Shown piece after piece: positions 35,625-43,922 of a DNA stretch of 64,000 nucleotides. The position numbers and the translations under genes are program-made. The DNA comes from Gorillibacterium timonense. GTDB lineage: Bacteria; Bacillota; Bacilli; Paenibacillales; NBRC-103111. Location of the stretch: contig NZ_LN881724.1 in NCBI RefSeq assembly GCF_001457415.1, positions 1,984,001 to 2,048,000 of the forward strand. Direction: 5' to 3'. The notes under the pieces are model-generated. The model saw only the letters and a program-made list of their open reading frames with translations. It made no database searches and had not been told where the DNA came from. The first letter of the stretch is position 1; the number at the start of each line of letters is the position of its first letter.

Positions 35625-36700
35625 TCCGTAATACGAAGACCGTATTGCATTTTGAAGTTATCCTCAATGACCTCCATCATAAATCGATCATGTAAATATT
35701 GGGCCTCATAACTGTCATATGGTCTTTGCGCCAGTGGTGGAATGGACCCCGTGATGTCCGTGCCCGTAATCGCTGCGTCAAACGGGTTATTCGGATAGGG
35801 GTTAGGCTGATCCACAAACATGTCAGAGCTATTGCCTTGACCTGATCCGGATGGGCTCAATTGGGATTGGAGCGCGAGGCGATTGGTTTGAAAGTCCTCG
35901 CTAAAGCGAGTGAAATTGAGCTGGTAGTTCTGCTTAAGATAAGCAAGGAAGGTATCGGGGTTTCCTTTAAAGTAATTTTCAATAAAGTTCCTTACATCAA
36001 ACGAGTCCAGTCCTACTTTGGCGACGTCGAACCCCAACTCGTTTAAATAGGCCATCATGGTTGTGGTTGCAAGCTTTTCTCTAGTTTCATAGGCATACTG
36101 CGCAACCATATCCTTCAAAAAGGCAACTTTGTCGATGTCTTCAACGACTATTTCCTGATACCATTCCCAAAATTGATTCAGATCCCCATCCTGATATTCA
36201 GCAATATAGCCGAGCAAGTCCGTCGGATCGATCTCCGCTGAAGCGACGTCAAACCCCTTGTCTCCCAATGCCTGCACGAGAATGCGTTCTGCCGCCCATT
36301 GATCAAACTCCTGAAGAATGAGCGGAAAGTCATTGCCGTACAATTTGATGAGTACCATGAGAAATTCATTAGGATCTCCGCTAAATTGATCGTCTATGTA
36401 AGCTGAGAACACCTCAGGATCAATCTTGTAGCGGGATAGATCAATCTTGTGCTCCTCCAGGAGCTTCTTTAGCGTATTCGCTTTGGCGGACACTTCCCCT
36501 GTGCTTGGCACTGGTGAGGCTATCGGTTCACTGCTCGCGGGTAACTGAACATCCGATTCGGGAGGGGTTGTCTCGTTGGCTGTCATCGCTTCGGAGGAGG
36601 AACTTGCTCTTTCATTGCCGGCGCTCCAACAACCCGTTAGGATACTGCAAAGGACTATACTGCCGAAGATCATTTTTCCGCTCAACCAGCGGGTTTTCAT
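35621..36700 (-). CDS. repeat-containing lipoprotein of unknown function
   Basis: This is a 359-residue predicted lipoprotein with lipobox LTGC (Cys about residue 24), then a low-complexity Ser/Pro/Thr linker to about residue 70. Three related units of about 65-70 residues follow. Each has a pattern like '(L)G(F)DVAxxxIDPxDLxxYIxxYxxGDxNxF', seen at 'YKIDPEVFSAYIDDQFSGD', 'EIDPTDLLGYIAEYQDGD' and 'GLDSFDVRNFIENYFKGN'. The C-terminal 80 residues are Asn/Pro-rich then helical. I recognise no catalytic motif. It would be anchored on the outer membrane leaflet. Confidence 0.8.
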   Translation of the reverse strand: MKTRWLSGKMIFGSIVLCSILTGCWSAGNERASSSSEAMTANETTPPESDVQLPASSEPIASPVPSTGEVSAKANTLKKLLEEHKIDLSRYKIDPEVFSAYIDDQFSGDPNEFLMVLIKLYGNDFPLILQEFDQWAAERILVQALGDKGFDVASAEIDPTDLLGYIAEYQDGDLNQFWEWYQEIVVEDIDKVAFLKDMVAQYAYETREKLATTTMMAYLNELGFDVAKVGLDSFDVRNFIENYFKGNPDTFLAYLKQNYQLNFTRFSEDFQTNRLALQSQLSPSGSGQGNSSDMFVDQPNPYPNNPFDAAITGTDITGSIPPLAQRPYDSYEAQYLHDRFMMEVIEDNFKMQYGLRITD

Positions 36701-36795
36701 CGATCATCCCTCCCCAGCTCTCATGTGCTCCTTTTCACGTATATCTTTACCATAATCTTTGGCATGTGTATCCGTCAATCCCATATTTATACAAA

Positions 36796-36847
36796 AAACG
36801 GAACCGACTTCGCACGACATCATCCGTGCTAAAGCAGGTTCCGTTTT
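36796..36847. terminator. terminator after the amidohydrolase operon
   Basis: AAACGGAACC pairs with GGTTCCGTTT across a 31-nt loop, with flanking A and T runs. It ends the minus-strand GNAT/amidohydrolase operon. Confidence 0.75.
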
Positions 36848-36861
36848 GATAAAATCCGACA

Positions 36862-37737
36862 TTAAAGAACTGCAATTCTCTGCTTGATGCGGGGAAATAC
36901 ATCGAAGGCATTGCGGTAGAATACAGCCTCATGGAAACGGTCAGGAACAAGACGTCGGACGAATTCCGCGTAAAGTCCGATAGGTGCGAGCGGCCAGTCG
37001 GTTCCGAACAGCATCTTCTCGTAATGATCCGAGTAGACGAGCGCTCGACGGAAATGATCCATAAACAGCGGCTCGTTCATAAAGCGCTCGAAATGGGCGG
37101 CATCTCCGACCACGAGACCGGACAAATCCGCATAGACGTTCGGATTCTTTGCCACCACCTCCGCAGCATCCATCACCCAAGGATCTCCAAGATGGCAGAT
37201 CATGAAGTTAACTCCGCGCTGCTGCAGAGCCAGTTCATCCACGGTAAGCGGATGAGAGTACTTCAAGAGTCCGTTCATGGAATAGGTATCACCGGTATGA
37301 ATGACGACGGGAACCCGGTACCTCTCCGCAAGCTCATAGATCGGGCCATAGATTTTGTCGTAGACAAAATGATGATAATAACCGGCGTACAGCTTGATCC
37401 CGGCCACTTCGGGAGCTTGTAGGCGCGCTTCGATCTTATCCAGTTCCTCCAGCGCATGCTCTCCAGTGAGACGGTTCGGATTGATTCCCACACATTCCAT
37501 GAGAAAGGGAGGAACACTCGGCTCCAAATCAAGTCCCATCGGATTGGGCGAGGACGAATCGGGAAAGGCTCCCTTCGTCTGCTCCGTCACCCCCATGCCA
37601 ATGCCGAGGACGACTCCGTTCTTGTCAAATTCCGCCTTCAAGCCTGCCGCCGTGTAGTCAACACTAGACAAATCGATAGCAGTTCGGCGGAAGCTTTCAA
37701 TGTCCGACAGGTGGATGTGAATATCAATGATGGACAA
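36862..37737 (-). CDS. amidohydrolase family TIM-barrel metalloenzyme
   Basis: This 291-residue cytosolic hydrolase resembles amidohydrolase_2 (PF04909) decarboxylases/hydrolases. Metal ligands are visible in 'DIHIHLSD' (HxH), 'VVIHTGDT', 'MICHLGDPW' and the final Asp in 'LFGTDWPLAP'. It is the last gene of an operon that begins with two GNAT-domain proteins, 48 bp after the giant one. The substrate is unknown. Confidence 0.88.
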   Translation of the reverse strand: MSIIDIHIHLSDIESFRRTAIDLSSVDYTAAGLKAEFDKNGVVLGIGMGVTEQTKGAFPDSSSPNPMGLDLEPSVPPFLMECVGINPNRLTGEHALEELDKIEARLQAPEVAGIKLYAGYYHHFVYDKIYGPIYELAERYRVPVVIHTGDTYSMNGLLKYSHPLTVDELALQQRGVNFMICHLGDPWVMDAAEVVAKNPNVYADLSGLVVGDAAHFERFMNEPLFMDHFRRALVYSDHYEKMLFGTDWPLAPIGLYAEFVRRLVPDRFHEAVFYRNAFDVFPRIKQRIAVL

Positions 37738-37785
37738 GTCGTCCCCTCCTTTTGTTCATGCCGTTAATTGATGGCATGAATTCTT

Positions 37786-40700
37786 TTATTTAACCCCGTT
37801 AAAAGTAACCCTCAACAGGCTTTGTACTTCTTCCTGATGCAGCTCTTGCTCTCCCATCACCAGGAATGAAGGCTGACTCCAGCGAGTTTGGCCGCCGGGA
37901 AGCTCCATGCCGTGATGGAGGACATGATTCAGTACTTTGTTATTCAAATAGGCCCAGGCTCTTTGCTGATGATGATGAACCGCGTGAAGCAGGCCGCTCC
38001 GGTTCACCGCTCCGATGCGCAGCAAGCCTTCGAGGGTGATCTCGGCTTCGACTTGGCCCATGTGGAACCGATTCTCGCCCGGAATCTCCATCCATCCTTC
38101 GGAGAATTCCGGCGAAGGGCGGAAGAAGTTGCGGCTAATCAACATGAAATTCGGATGATACAGCCCGGTTCCATTGGTGACAGAATAGAGTGTGCACAAG
38201 ACAGGAGCTCCGGGGAGCATCAGCTGGTATTGATCGACGGTGATTCCCCGATTCCCTTCATGCTTCTCGATGCGGGTAGTCAGGCGAAGTCCTGTCCATT
38301 CATTGCCGAAATCGTCCGTGAGCTTGGCCCAGGAGGCGCTTCTCGGCTCTTCCTGCAGGGAGAAGCCGTTGATACCGGGTACTTCCAAACCAAGTCCCCC
38401 ATGCCATGGATTCCACCAGGACCTTGGGCAGGGTTCGGGGAAGGAGCTGTCCAGCCACTCCACTCCATTCTGTTTCAAGGAGTGTACCACATTCCCGAAT
38501 GCCGGCGTTGCCGCGATCGACAGTACACCGTTGGATACCGAGTAAGTTGTACCAGCCGAGGTTTCCTCCATGCTGCAATCGACGGGCTCATCGCCGGTCT
38601 GGAAGAAGAGCGCGGTCCGCCGCTGGGTCCAATCTTCTCCCTGATATTCCGCTTGAATCTTTGATTCCTTACCGCTCGATGCGAACACTTCCGGCTTCAA
38701 GATGAGCCTGCCCGTGTGCACGTCTGCTTGAGGCAATTCGACTCGTGCGGCTTCCCGTTCTTGACCGTCCCCGCTAACCAGAGAGAGTGAATAGGTGCCG
38801 GCCATCTCGACATTCTTCCGTTCGATCAATTCGACTGTTACTTCTCCGCTTCCGAAAGGATTCCCACCGTTCACGACGAGGTCGAGAGGGCGATCCAGTA
38901 CCGGAATAATCGGATCCCGGCGTTTCTGAGCAAAGCAGCGGAAATCCCACCAATGCCCGAAGGTGCCAATGGCGATGAAAGTCGATGAAGTGCGTACGGA
39001 GGCTTTTGCTCCGATCTTCCCGAGAGGGATCTCAAGCCCATTGAACCATTCGGTCTTCACGAGCGGCAGTGAGGCATCCCAACAGATGCCGTAGGAATAG
39101 TGATCGCCTTTGCAGAACATCCAATTTTCCGTTAGCTCACCTGCATCCCAATGGTCCGAACTGCCGGAATATTCATCCATCATGTCCACATAGCGGCCGC
39201 GATACGGCAAAATGAAATGCTCTCCGAAAAAGCCGAAGTTATTCAGAAGAGTCAAGCTTTCTTCCGCTTCTTCATCCCCGGTATTGCAGACCTCGTAATA
39301 ATGCTCAACCAAGCCGCTTCCGAGCAGCTTCGCCACCGACTTGATCTGATAGCCGGGGAAATCCTCCGATTCGAATAGAATCTCCATCGTCAAGCTGTTC
39401 GACTCTTCATGAATCTTCACGTCTTCCGCTTGCTTCTTCGAAAACTCGGCTGAGAACGGCTTGCCAAGCTTGGGGTACATCCACCAGGCACTATGGTTGA
39501 AGTGGGGATAATCGATCCAGAGATCGTTGTTTTGCTTCGTTAAGTGAAGCGCAAGAGGACCGTTCACCGCCGACCAATGCTCGCCTGCATCCCCTCCGAA
39601 AAGCCCGTTCAAGCCTTTGATCAGCACATGCAGCTTGCGTTTAAAGGTTACTTCCGCTTGGCTGACAGGTTTCGCTTGAACATCCACCTCGTGAGTGAAC
39701 AGGCCATACCGCTTCAAGATGAAAGGGACCGGAACGGAAGCTTTCCCTTTGGCGGGCACGCGGATGGATACGCCCGGCTTCTCCCATTCTACCGCATCGT
39801 CTGCCGGCAATCCAAATGCAAACTCGGCTTCCTCCCGGAAGTTGTTTTCGATATTCAGGTAAAGCTCGGCCGGCACTCCGGGAAACAGCTCTCGGTTCGG
39901 CAGGGTCATCGTAATCTTCGCGGGGAATTTCGGAGCGACGCCCAGCCTGAATTCGGCCCGCAGTCCGTCGATCAACCATTCACTCATGACCACCGGATGG
40001 GTTTTCCAATCATTTTGTTCTTCCTCAATGGGATCCAGAGCAAACTCGCCTTCAATCGTTTCAACTGCACCTGGCGCAACCGTGATTGTACAGCTGGAAG
40101 CGAACCGGATGTTTTTGTCATCCCTTCCCTTCATCTCAATCGCCAAGGGCGCAGCTGATTTATTGGCAATCCGGTAGAGGACCTTGTAGCGGCCGCCGAA
40201 CACCAGATCATGATCTTCGACCTCAGTCGATATTTCGTACTCCGGCGTTGTCAGCCCAGTCAGCCCGCGGCCGGTTTTCTCGAACTCGGCTCTAAGAGAA
40301 AGTCCATTCTTTTGCCAGGTGTATTCAAAGAAGTCAAATCCTCTTACCCGGCGGCCATCCGGTTCAATTACAAGCTTGCGTGTGCTGTCCGCATACCAAT
40401 CCACTTTCTTGAAATACGCGGCAAGAGCTTCCGTCTGCAGGACGGTCGGAATGAAGTTCATGAGGTGCACGGAATTGTCTTTCTTTTCCCAGAAAAAGCC
40501 GCATTTCTTATACATCGGAACCGCTTTGGTATTGCCTGCCCAAGTAAACAAGTCCAGCCGCGGCCAGCCCATCTCCACGGTCTTGCGAACGGCATTCAGT
40601 ATAAGGTTCCGACCCACCTTCCGCCCGTGATAATCGGGACGAACGTTGAGCAGTGGAACATAGAGCGCGCCTTCATCCGATTTGTAATGGGAAAAGCTGC

Positions 40701-40911
40701 AGAAGCCCACAACCTCTTCCCCGTCAATGGCGAGAAACACATGGAGATTAGTCGAGTTTTCCATATCACTGCGCACGCTGTCCTCGGTTCGTTGGCTGTT
40801 GCCTCCTCCCCAGCTTTCGTTGCTGCGGTTCCACATGTCCGCAACCGCTCGCGCATACGAATGATCATACTCGACAATACGGACCGAGTCCGTCTTTTCT
40901 TGGGTTAACAT
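37786..40911 (-). CDS. giant GNAT acetyltransferase fused to a large beta-rich domain
   Basis: This is a 1041-residue protein with no signal peptide. Residues 1 to about 160 are a GNAT domain: 'VPLLNVRPDYHGRKVGRNLI' binds acetyl-CoA and 'NTKAVPMYKKCGFFWEKKD' closes the fold. The remaining 870 or so residues are rich in beta strands. An immunoglobulin-like segment (about 220-420) is followed by aromatic-rich regions with 'DYPHFNHSAWWMYPKLG', 'GHWWDFRCF', 'PRSWWNPWHGGLG' and 'HHHQQRAW', which recall sugar-binding or mutarotase-like folds (inference). ATG 40911 follows AAAGGAG. It is flanked by a double-GNAT gene 18 bp upstream and an amidohydrolase gene downstream. Function is unknown. Confidence 0.85.
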   Translation of the reverse strand: MLTQEKTDSVRIVEYDHSYARAVADMWNRSNESWGGGNSQRTEDSVRSDMENSTNLHVFLAIDGEEVVGFCSFSHYKSDEGALYVPLLNVRPDYHGRKVGRNLILNAVRKTVEMGWPRLDLFTWAGNTKAVPMYKKCGFFWEKKDNSVHLMNFIPTVLQTEALAAYFKKVDWYADSTRKLVIEPDGRRVRGFDFFEYTWQKNGLSLRAEFEKTGRGLTGLTTPEYEISTEVEDHDLVFGGRYKVLYRIANKSAAPLAIEMKGRDDKNIRFASSCTITVAPGAVETIEGEFALDPIEEEQNDWKTHPVVMSEWLIDGLRAEFRLGVAPKFPAKITMTLPNRELFPGVPAELYLNIENNFREEAEFAFGLPADDAVEWEKPGVSIRVPAKGKASVPVPFILKRYGLFTHEVDVQAKPVSQAEVTFKRKLHVLIKGLNGLFGGDAGEHWSAVNGPLALHLTKQNNDLWIDYPHFNHSAWWMYPKLGKPFSAEFSKKQAEDVKIHEESNSLTMEILFESEDFPGYQIKSVAKLLGSGLVEHYYEVCNTGDEEAEESLTLLNNFGFFGEHFILPYRGRYVDMMDEYSGSSDHWDAGELTENWMFCKGDHYSYGICWDASLPLVKTEWFNGLEIPLGKIGAKASVRTSSTFIAIGTFGHWWDFRCFAQKRRDPIIPVLDRPLDLVVNGGNPFGSGEVTVELIERKNVEMAGTYSLSLVSGDGQEREAARVELPQADVHTGRLILKPEVFASSGKESKIQAEYQGEDWTQRRTALFFQTGDEPVDCSMEETSAGTTYSVSNGVLSIAATPAFGNVVHSLKQNGVEWLDSSFPEPCPRSWWNPWHGGLGLEVPGINGFSLQEEPRSASWAKLTDDFGNEWTGLRLTTRIEKHEGNRGITVDQYQLMLPGAPVLCTLYSVTNGTGLYHPNFMLISRNFFRPSPEFSEGWMEIPGENRFHMGQVEAEITLEGLLRIGAVNRSGLLHAVHHHQQRAWAYLNNKVLNHVLHHGMELPGGQTRWSQPSFLVMGEQELHQEEVQSLLRVTFNGVK

Positions 40912-40929
40912 TCTATGTAACAACTCCTT

Positions 40930-41838
40930 TTATGAAATACCATAATTGAAATAATCTTGAACCGCCGTCTCTCGGAATCCGCAGGAGTGGTACAACCCGA
41001 GCGCATTCCGATTCTCACATTCCACTTCCAGTCGGATGGACGTACAACCCTCGGAACGAACAAGCTGGATCGATTCCCGAAGGATATTTCGTCCGAAGCC
41101 TTGGCCGCGCCATTCCGGCAGCACGGAGAAGCCAAAGATAAACGCGGCTCCTTCTTTCAATTGGATGCAGATTTTCCCAATGGGCTGCCCGTCTTCTTGA
41201 AATGCGGCGTAAATTCGGTCTTCCGGACTGTTCTCAAGCACTTGATCCACATACAGCTCCGCATCTTCCCGAGGCATGTCGTACCCGCCCATATCAAGCG
41301 TTATAATCAATTCTCGCTCAGTCGCTCCACAAAAGCGAAGAGAGATCCCGCTTTTATCCGCCTGCTTTCCCAAGTCATCCGACTCGGACCATTTCATCAC
41401 ATATTCGGAGAAGCTGCGTTGGATTTCAAGCGAATTTATGTAAGCCTGTCCGGAAGCAGAGTTCTCTGGGCAGATCAAGATCAGCTTGCTCATCCCCTGA
41501 GCGGCCGCTTCTACTTTTGCGGTTTTGAACAGCTCAGTCATGATCCCTTGACGCCGCTGATCCGGATGCACCATAGCGACTACCTCCGCTGAATCCGTTT
41601 CGAAGCTGTTAAGCCCCAAATAACCGACAAGCGTTCCTTCTGAATCCCGCCATAGAAAATCTCGCCGCTCTCCCGGCTTGCGATTTTCCAACATGCTTAT
41701 GTGCAGCTTGAGGCTAATGCCTTCGTATTGATTGCATACATGTGCAAGCTCATGGATTTCAATCTTCATATCGGCGCTCATTTCCTGCGGCAACATCCAT
41801 TGGCCGATTGGAGAATGAGCACTCGTCGATTCCGTCAA
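40930..41838 (-). CDS. tandem-GNAT acetyltransferase
   Basis: This 302-residue protein appears to hold two GNAT folds, resembling mycothiol-synthase-like or Bacillus two-domain acetyltransferases. The N-terminal half has 'AEVVAMVHPDQRRQGIMTEL' and the C-terminal half 'FGFSVLPEWRGQGFGRNILR' with 'ENRNALGLYHSCGFRE'. The start is TTG 41838 after AGGAGGG, the best-spaced candidate. It is the first gene of the operon with the giant GNAT and amidohydrolase. Confidence 0.88.
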   Translation of the reverse strand: MTESTSAHSPIGQWMLPQEMSADMKIEIHELAHVCNQYEGISLKLHISMLENRKPGERRDFLWRDSEGTLVGYLGLNSFETDSAEVVAMVHPDQRRQGIMTELFKTAKVEAAAQGMSKLILICPENSASGQAYINSLEIQRSFSEYVMKWSESDDLGKQADKSGISLRFCGATERELIITLDMGGYDMPREDAELYVDQVLENSPEDRIYAAFQEDGQPIGKICIQLKEGAAFIFGFSVLPEWRGQGFGRNILRESIQLVRSEGCTSIRLEVECENRNALGLYHSCGFRETAVQDYFNYGIS

Positions 41839-42046
41839 ACGGATCCCTCCTGTCTTATCCTACCATTTCATATTTTCTCCCCTAACGATACGCTATTCTA
41901 CGACAGGATCAAAGGGGAACTTTGTATAAACGGATTATCTCCCATCTCTTTGCAACAATTTTAGTAAGTGCAGCATTGAGTTTCCCCCGGTTCTCCGCTT
42001 ATAATCAGAAGGACTATACCATGACAGGGAGCTTGAATCGAAGACC

Positions 42047-43603
42047 ATGAGCATTCTCACCGTAAAAAATATCAGCCACGGGTTTGGCGACCGGGCCATC
42101 TTCAATGACGTATCGTTCCGCTTGCTTAAGGGCGAGCACATCGGACTGGTCGGCGCAAACGGCGAAGGCAAGTCGACTTTCATGAACATTATCACCGGTA
42201 AGCTGGAGCCGGATGCGGGCAAAGTGGAATGGTCCAAGAACGTGAGGGTCGGTTATCTCGATCAGCATGCCGTTCTGCAAAAAGGACAGTCCATCCGCGA
42301 TGCGCTGCGCCTGGCCTTTTCCTACCTGTTTGAGCTGGAAGCCAAGATGAATCAGCTATACACCGATATGGGCTCTGCTTCTCCGGATGAACTCGACCGC
42401 ATGCTGGAGGAAGTCGGCACGATCCAGGATACGCTGACGAATCATGATTTCTATGTCATCGACGCCAAGGTTGAGGAAGTGGCACGCGGACTCGGGTTGG
42501 ACGAAATTGGCCTTGACCGGGACGTCCATGACTTGAGCGGCGGTCAGCGGACGAAGATTTTGCTCGCAAAGCTGCTTCTCGAGAAGCCGGACATCCTCCT
42601 GTTGGACGAACCGACGAACTATTTGGACGAGCAGCATATCGAATGGCTAAAGCGCTATTTGCAGGACTATGAGAACGCCTTTATCCTCATTTCTCATGAT
42701 GTTCCGTTCCTAAACAGTGTCATCAACTTGATCTACCACATGGAGAATCAGGAGCTCAACCGCTACGTAGGCGACTATGATACCTTCGAGCAACAGCATG
42801 AGGCGAAGAAAATGCAGCTCGAATCCGCCTTCAAGCGCCAGCAACAGGAAATCTCCGACCTGAAGGACTTCGTTGCCCGCAACAAAGCGCGGGTATCGAC
42901 CCGCAACATGGCCATGTCTCGTCAGAAAAAGCTCGACAGCATGGATATTATCGAGCTGGCCAAGGAAAAGCCGAAGCCGGTCTTTCAGTTCAAGGAATCA
43001 CGGACATCCGGTCGGACGATCTTTGAAACCAAGGATCTCGTCATCGGCTACAACGAACCGCTTTCCCGCCCGCTCACCCTCCTCATGGAACGCGGACAGA
43101 AAATCGCCTTAACCGGGGCGAATGGTATCGGTAAAACGACATTGCTTCGCAGCATCCTGGGCGAAATCCACGCTCTCTCCGGTACTGTAGAGCTGGGGGA
43201 TTATCTGCATATCGGCTATTTCGAGCAGGAAGTGAAGACTGCTAACTCCAACACCTGCATTGAGGAAGTCTGGAACGAGTTTCCCTCCCTCAACCAGTTT
43301 GAAGTTCGCGCAGCCCTTGCCAAATGCGGATTAACGACCAAGCATATCGAGAGCAAGATCGAGGTGCTGAGCGGCGGCGAAAAAGCCAAGGTGCGCCTCT
43401 GCAAGCTGCTCAATAACGAAACGAACCTTCTCGTCCTTGACGAACCGACGAACCACCTGGACGTCGATGCCAAGGAGGAGCTGATGCGCGCGCTTAAAGC
43501 CTACAAGGGCAGCGTTCTGCTGATCAGCCACGAACCAGAGTTTTACCGCGAGATCGCAACCGACGTTTGGAACTGCGAATCGTGGACCACGAAGGTATTT
43601 TAA
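42047..43603 (+). CDS. ABC-F family ATPase (YfmM-like)
   Basis: This is a 518-residue soluble protein with two ABC ATPase domains and no membrane part. Walker A motifs are 'GANGEGKSTF' and 'GANGIGKTTL', signatures 'LSGGQRTK' and 'LSGGEKAK', and Walker B 'ILLLDEPTNYLDE' and 'LLVLDEPTNHLDV'. The interdomain linker is rich in Gln, Lys and Arg. The length and sequence pattern match Bacillus YfmM. ABC-F proteins act on ribosomes, either as translation factors or as antibiotic protection; which applies here is unknown. Confidence 0.93.
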   Translation: MSILTVKNISHGFGDRAIFNDVSFRLLKGEHIGLVGANGEGKSTFMNIITGKLEPDAGKVEWSKNVRVGYLDQHAVLQKGQSIRDALRLAFSYLFELEAKMNQLYTDMGSASPDELDRMLEEVGTIQDTLTNHDFYVIDAKVEEVARGLGLDEIGLDRDVHDLSGGQRTKILLAKLLLEKPDILLLDEPTNYLDEQHIEWLKRYLQDYENAFILISHDVPFLNSVINLIYHMENQELNRYVGDYDTFEQQHEAKKMQLESAFKRQQQEISDLKDFVARNKARVSTRNMAMSRQKKLDSMDIIELAKEKPKPVFQFKESRTSGRTIFETKDLVIGYNEPLSRPLTLLMERGQKIALTGANGIGKTTLLRSILGEIHALSGTVELGDYLHIGYFEQEVKTANSNTCIEEVWNEFPSLNQFEVRAALAKCGLTTKHIESKIEVLSGGEKAKVRLCKLLNNETNLLVLDEPTNHLDVDAKEELMRALKAYKGSVLLISHEPEFYREIATDVWNCESWTTKVF

Positions 43604-43922
43604 TTCGATCTGCTAACAGAACAAGAGCCGCCTTGCCTTCACATTGCGTGATGGCCGGGCGGCTCCTTTTGCATGCTCTCTTGTCAAACCGTATCGTTAG
43701 ATAATTACACAAATAAAAAAAGCACTCCTTCCGCCCGATTTAAGCGGTGGATTGCATTCCAAATCAAAACATGCTACACTAAATCAGCCATTGTCTGTAT
43801 AAACAGAAAAAGAGATACACACTTCGTATCTGTCATTTATTATACCAGTGTGTACGCGCCGTTGTCAATCCTTATTTTTAGAAGCAAGGAATGCGATCAG
43901 ATTGAGGAAAGGGTGAGTCGAA
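43604..43922. other. 319-bp intergenic region with a terminator
   Basis: After the terminator at 43625-43670 there is AT-rich sequence with one short stem, AGATACACACTTCGTATCT, near 43813-43832. It then holds the leader of the helD gene. No ORF was recognised. Confidence 0.5.
43625..43670 (+). terminator. terminator after the ABC-F gene
   Basis: GAGCCGCC pairs with GGCGGCTC, followed by CTTTTG. Confidence 0.8.
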
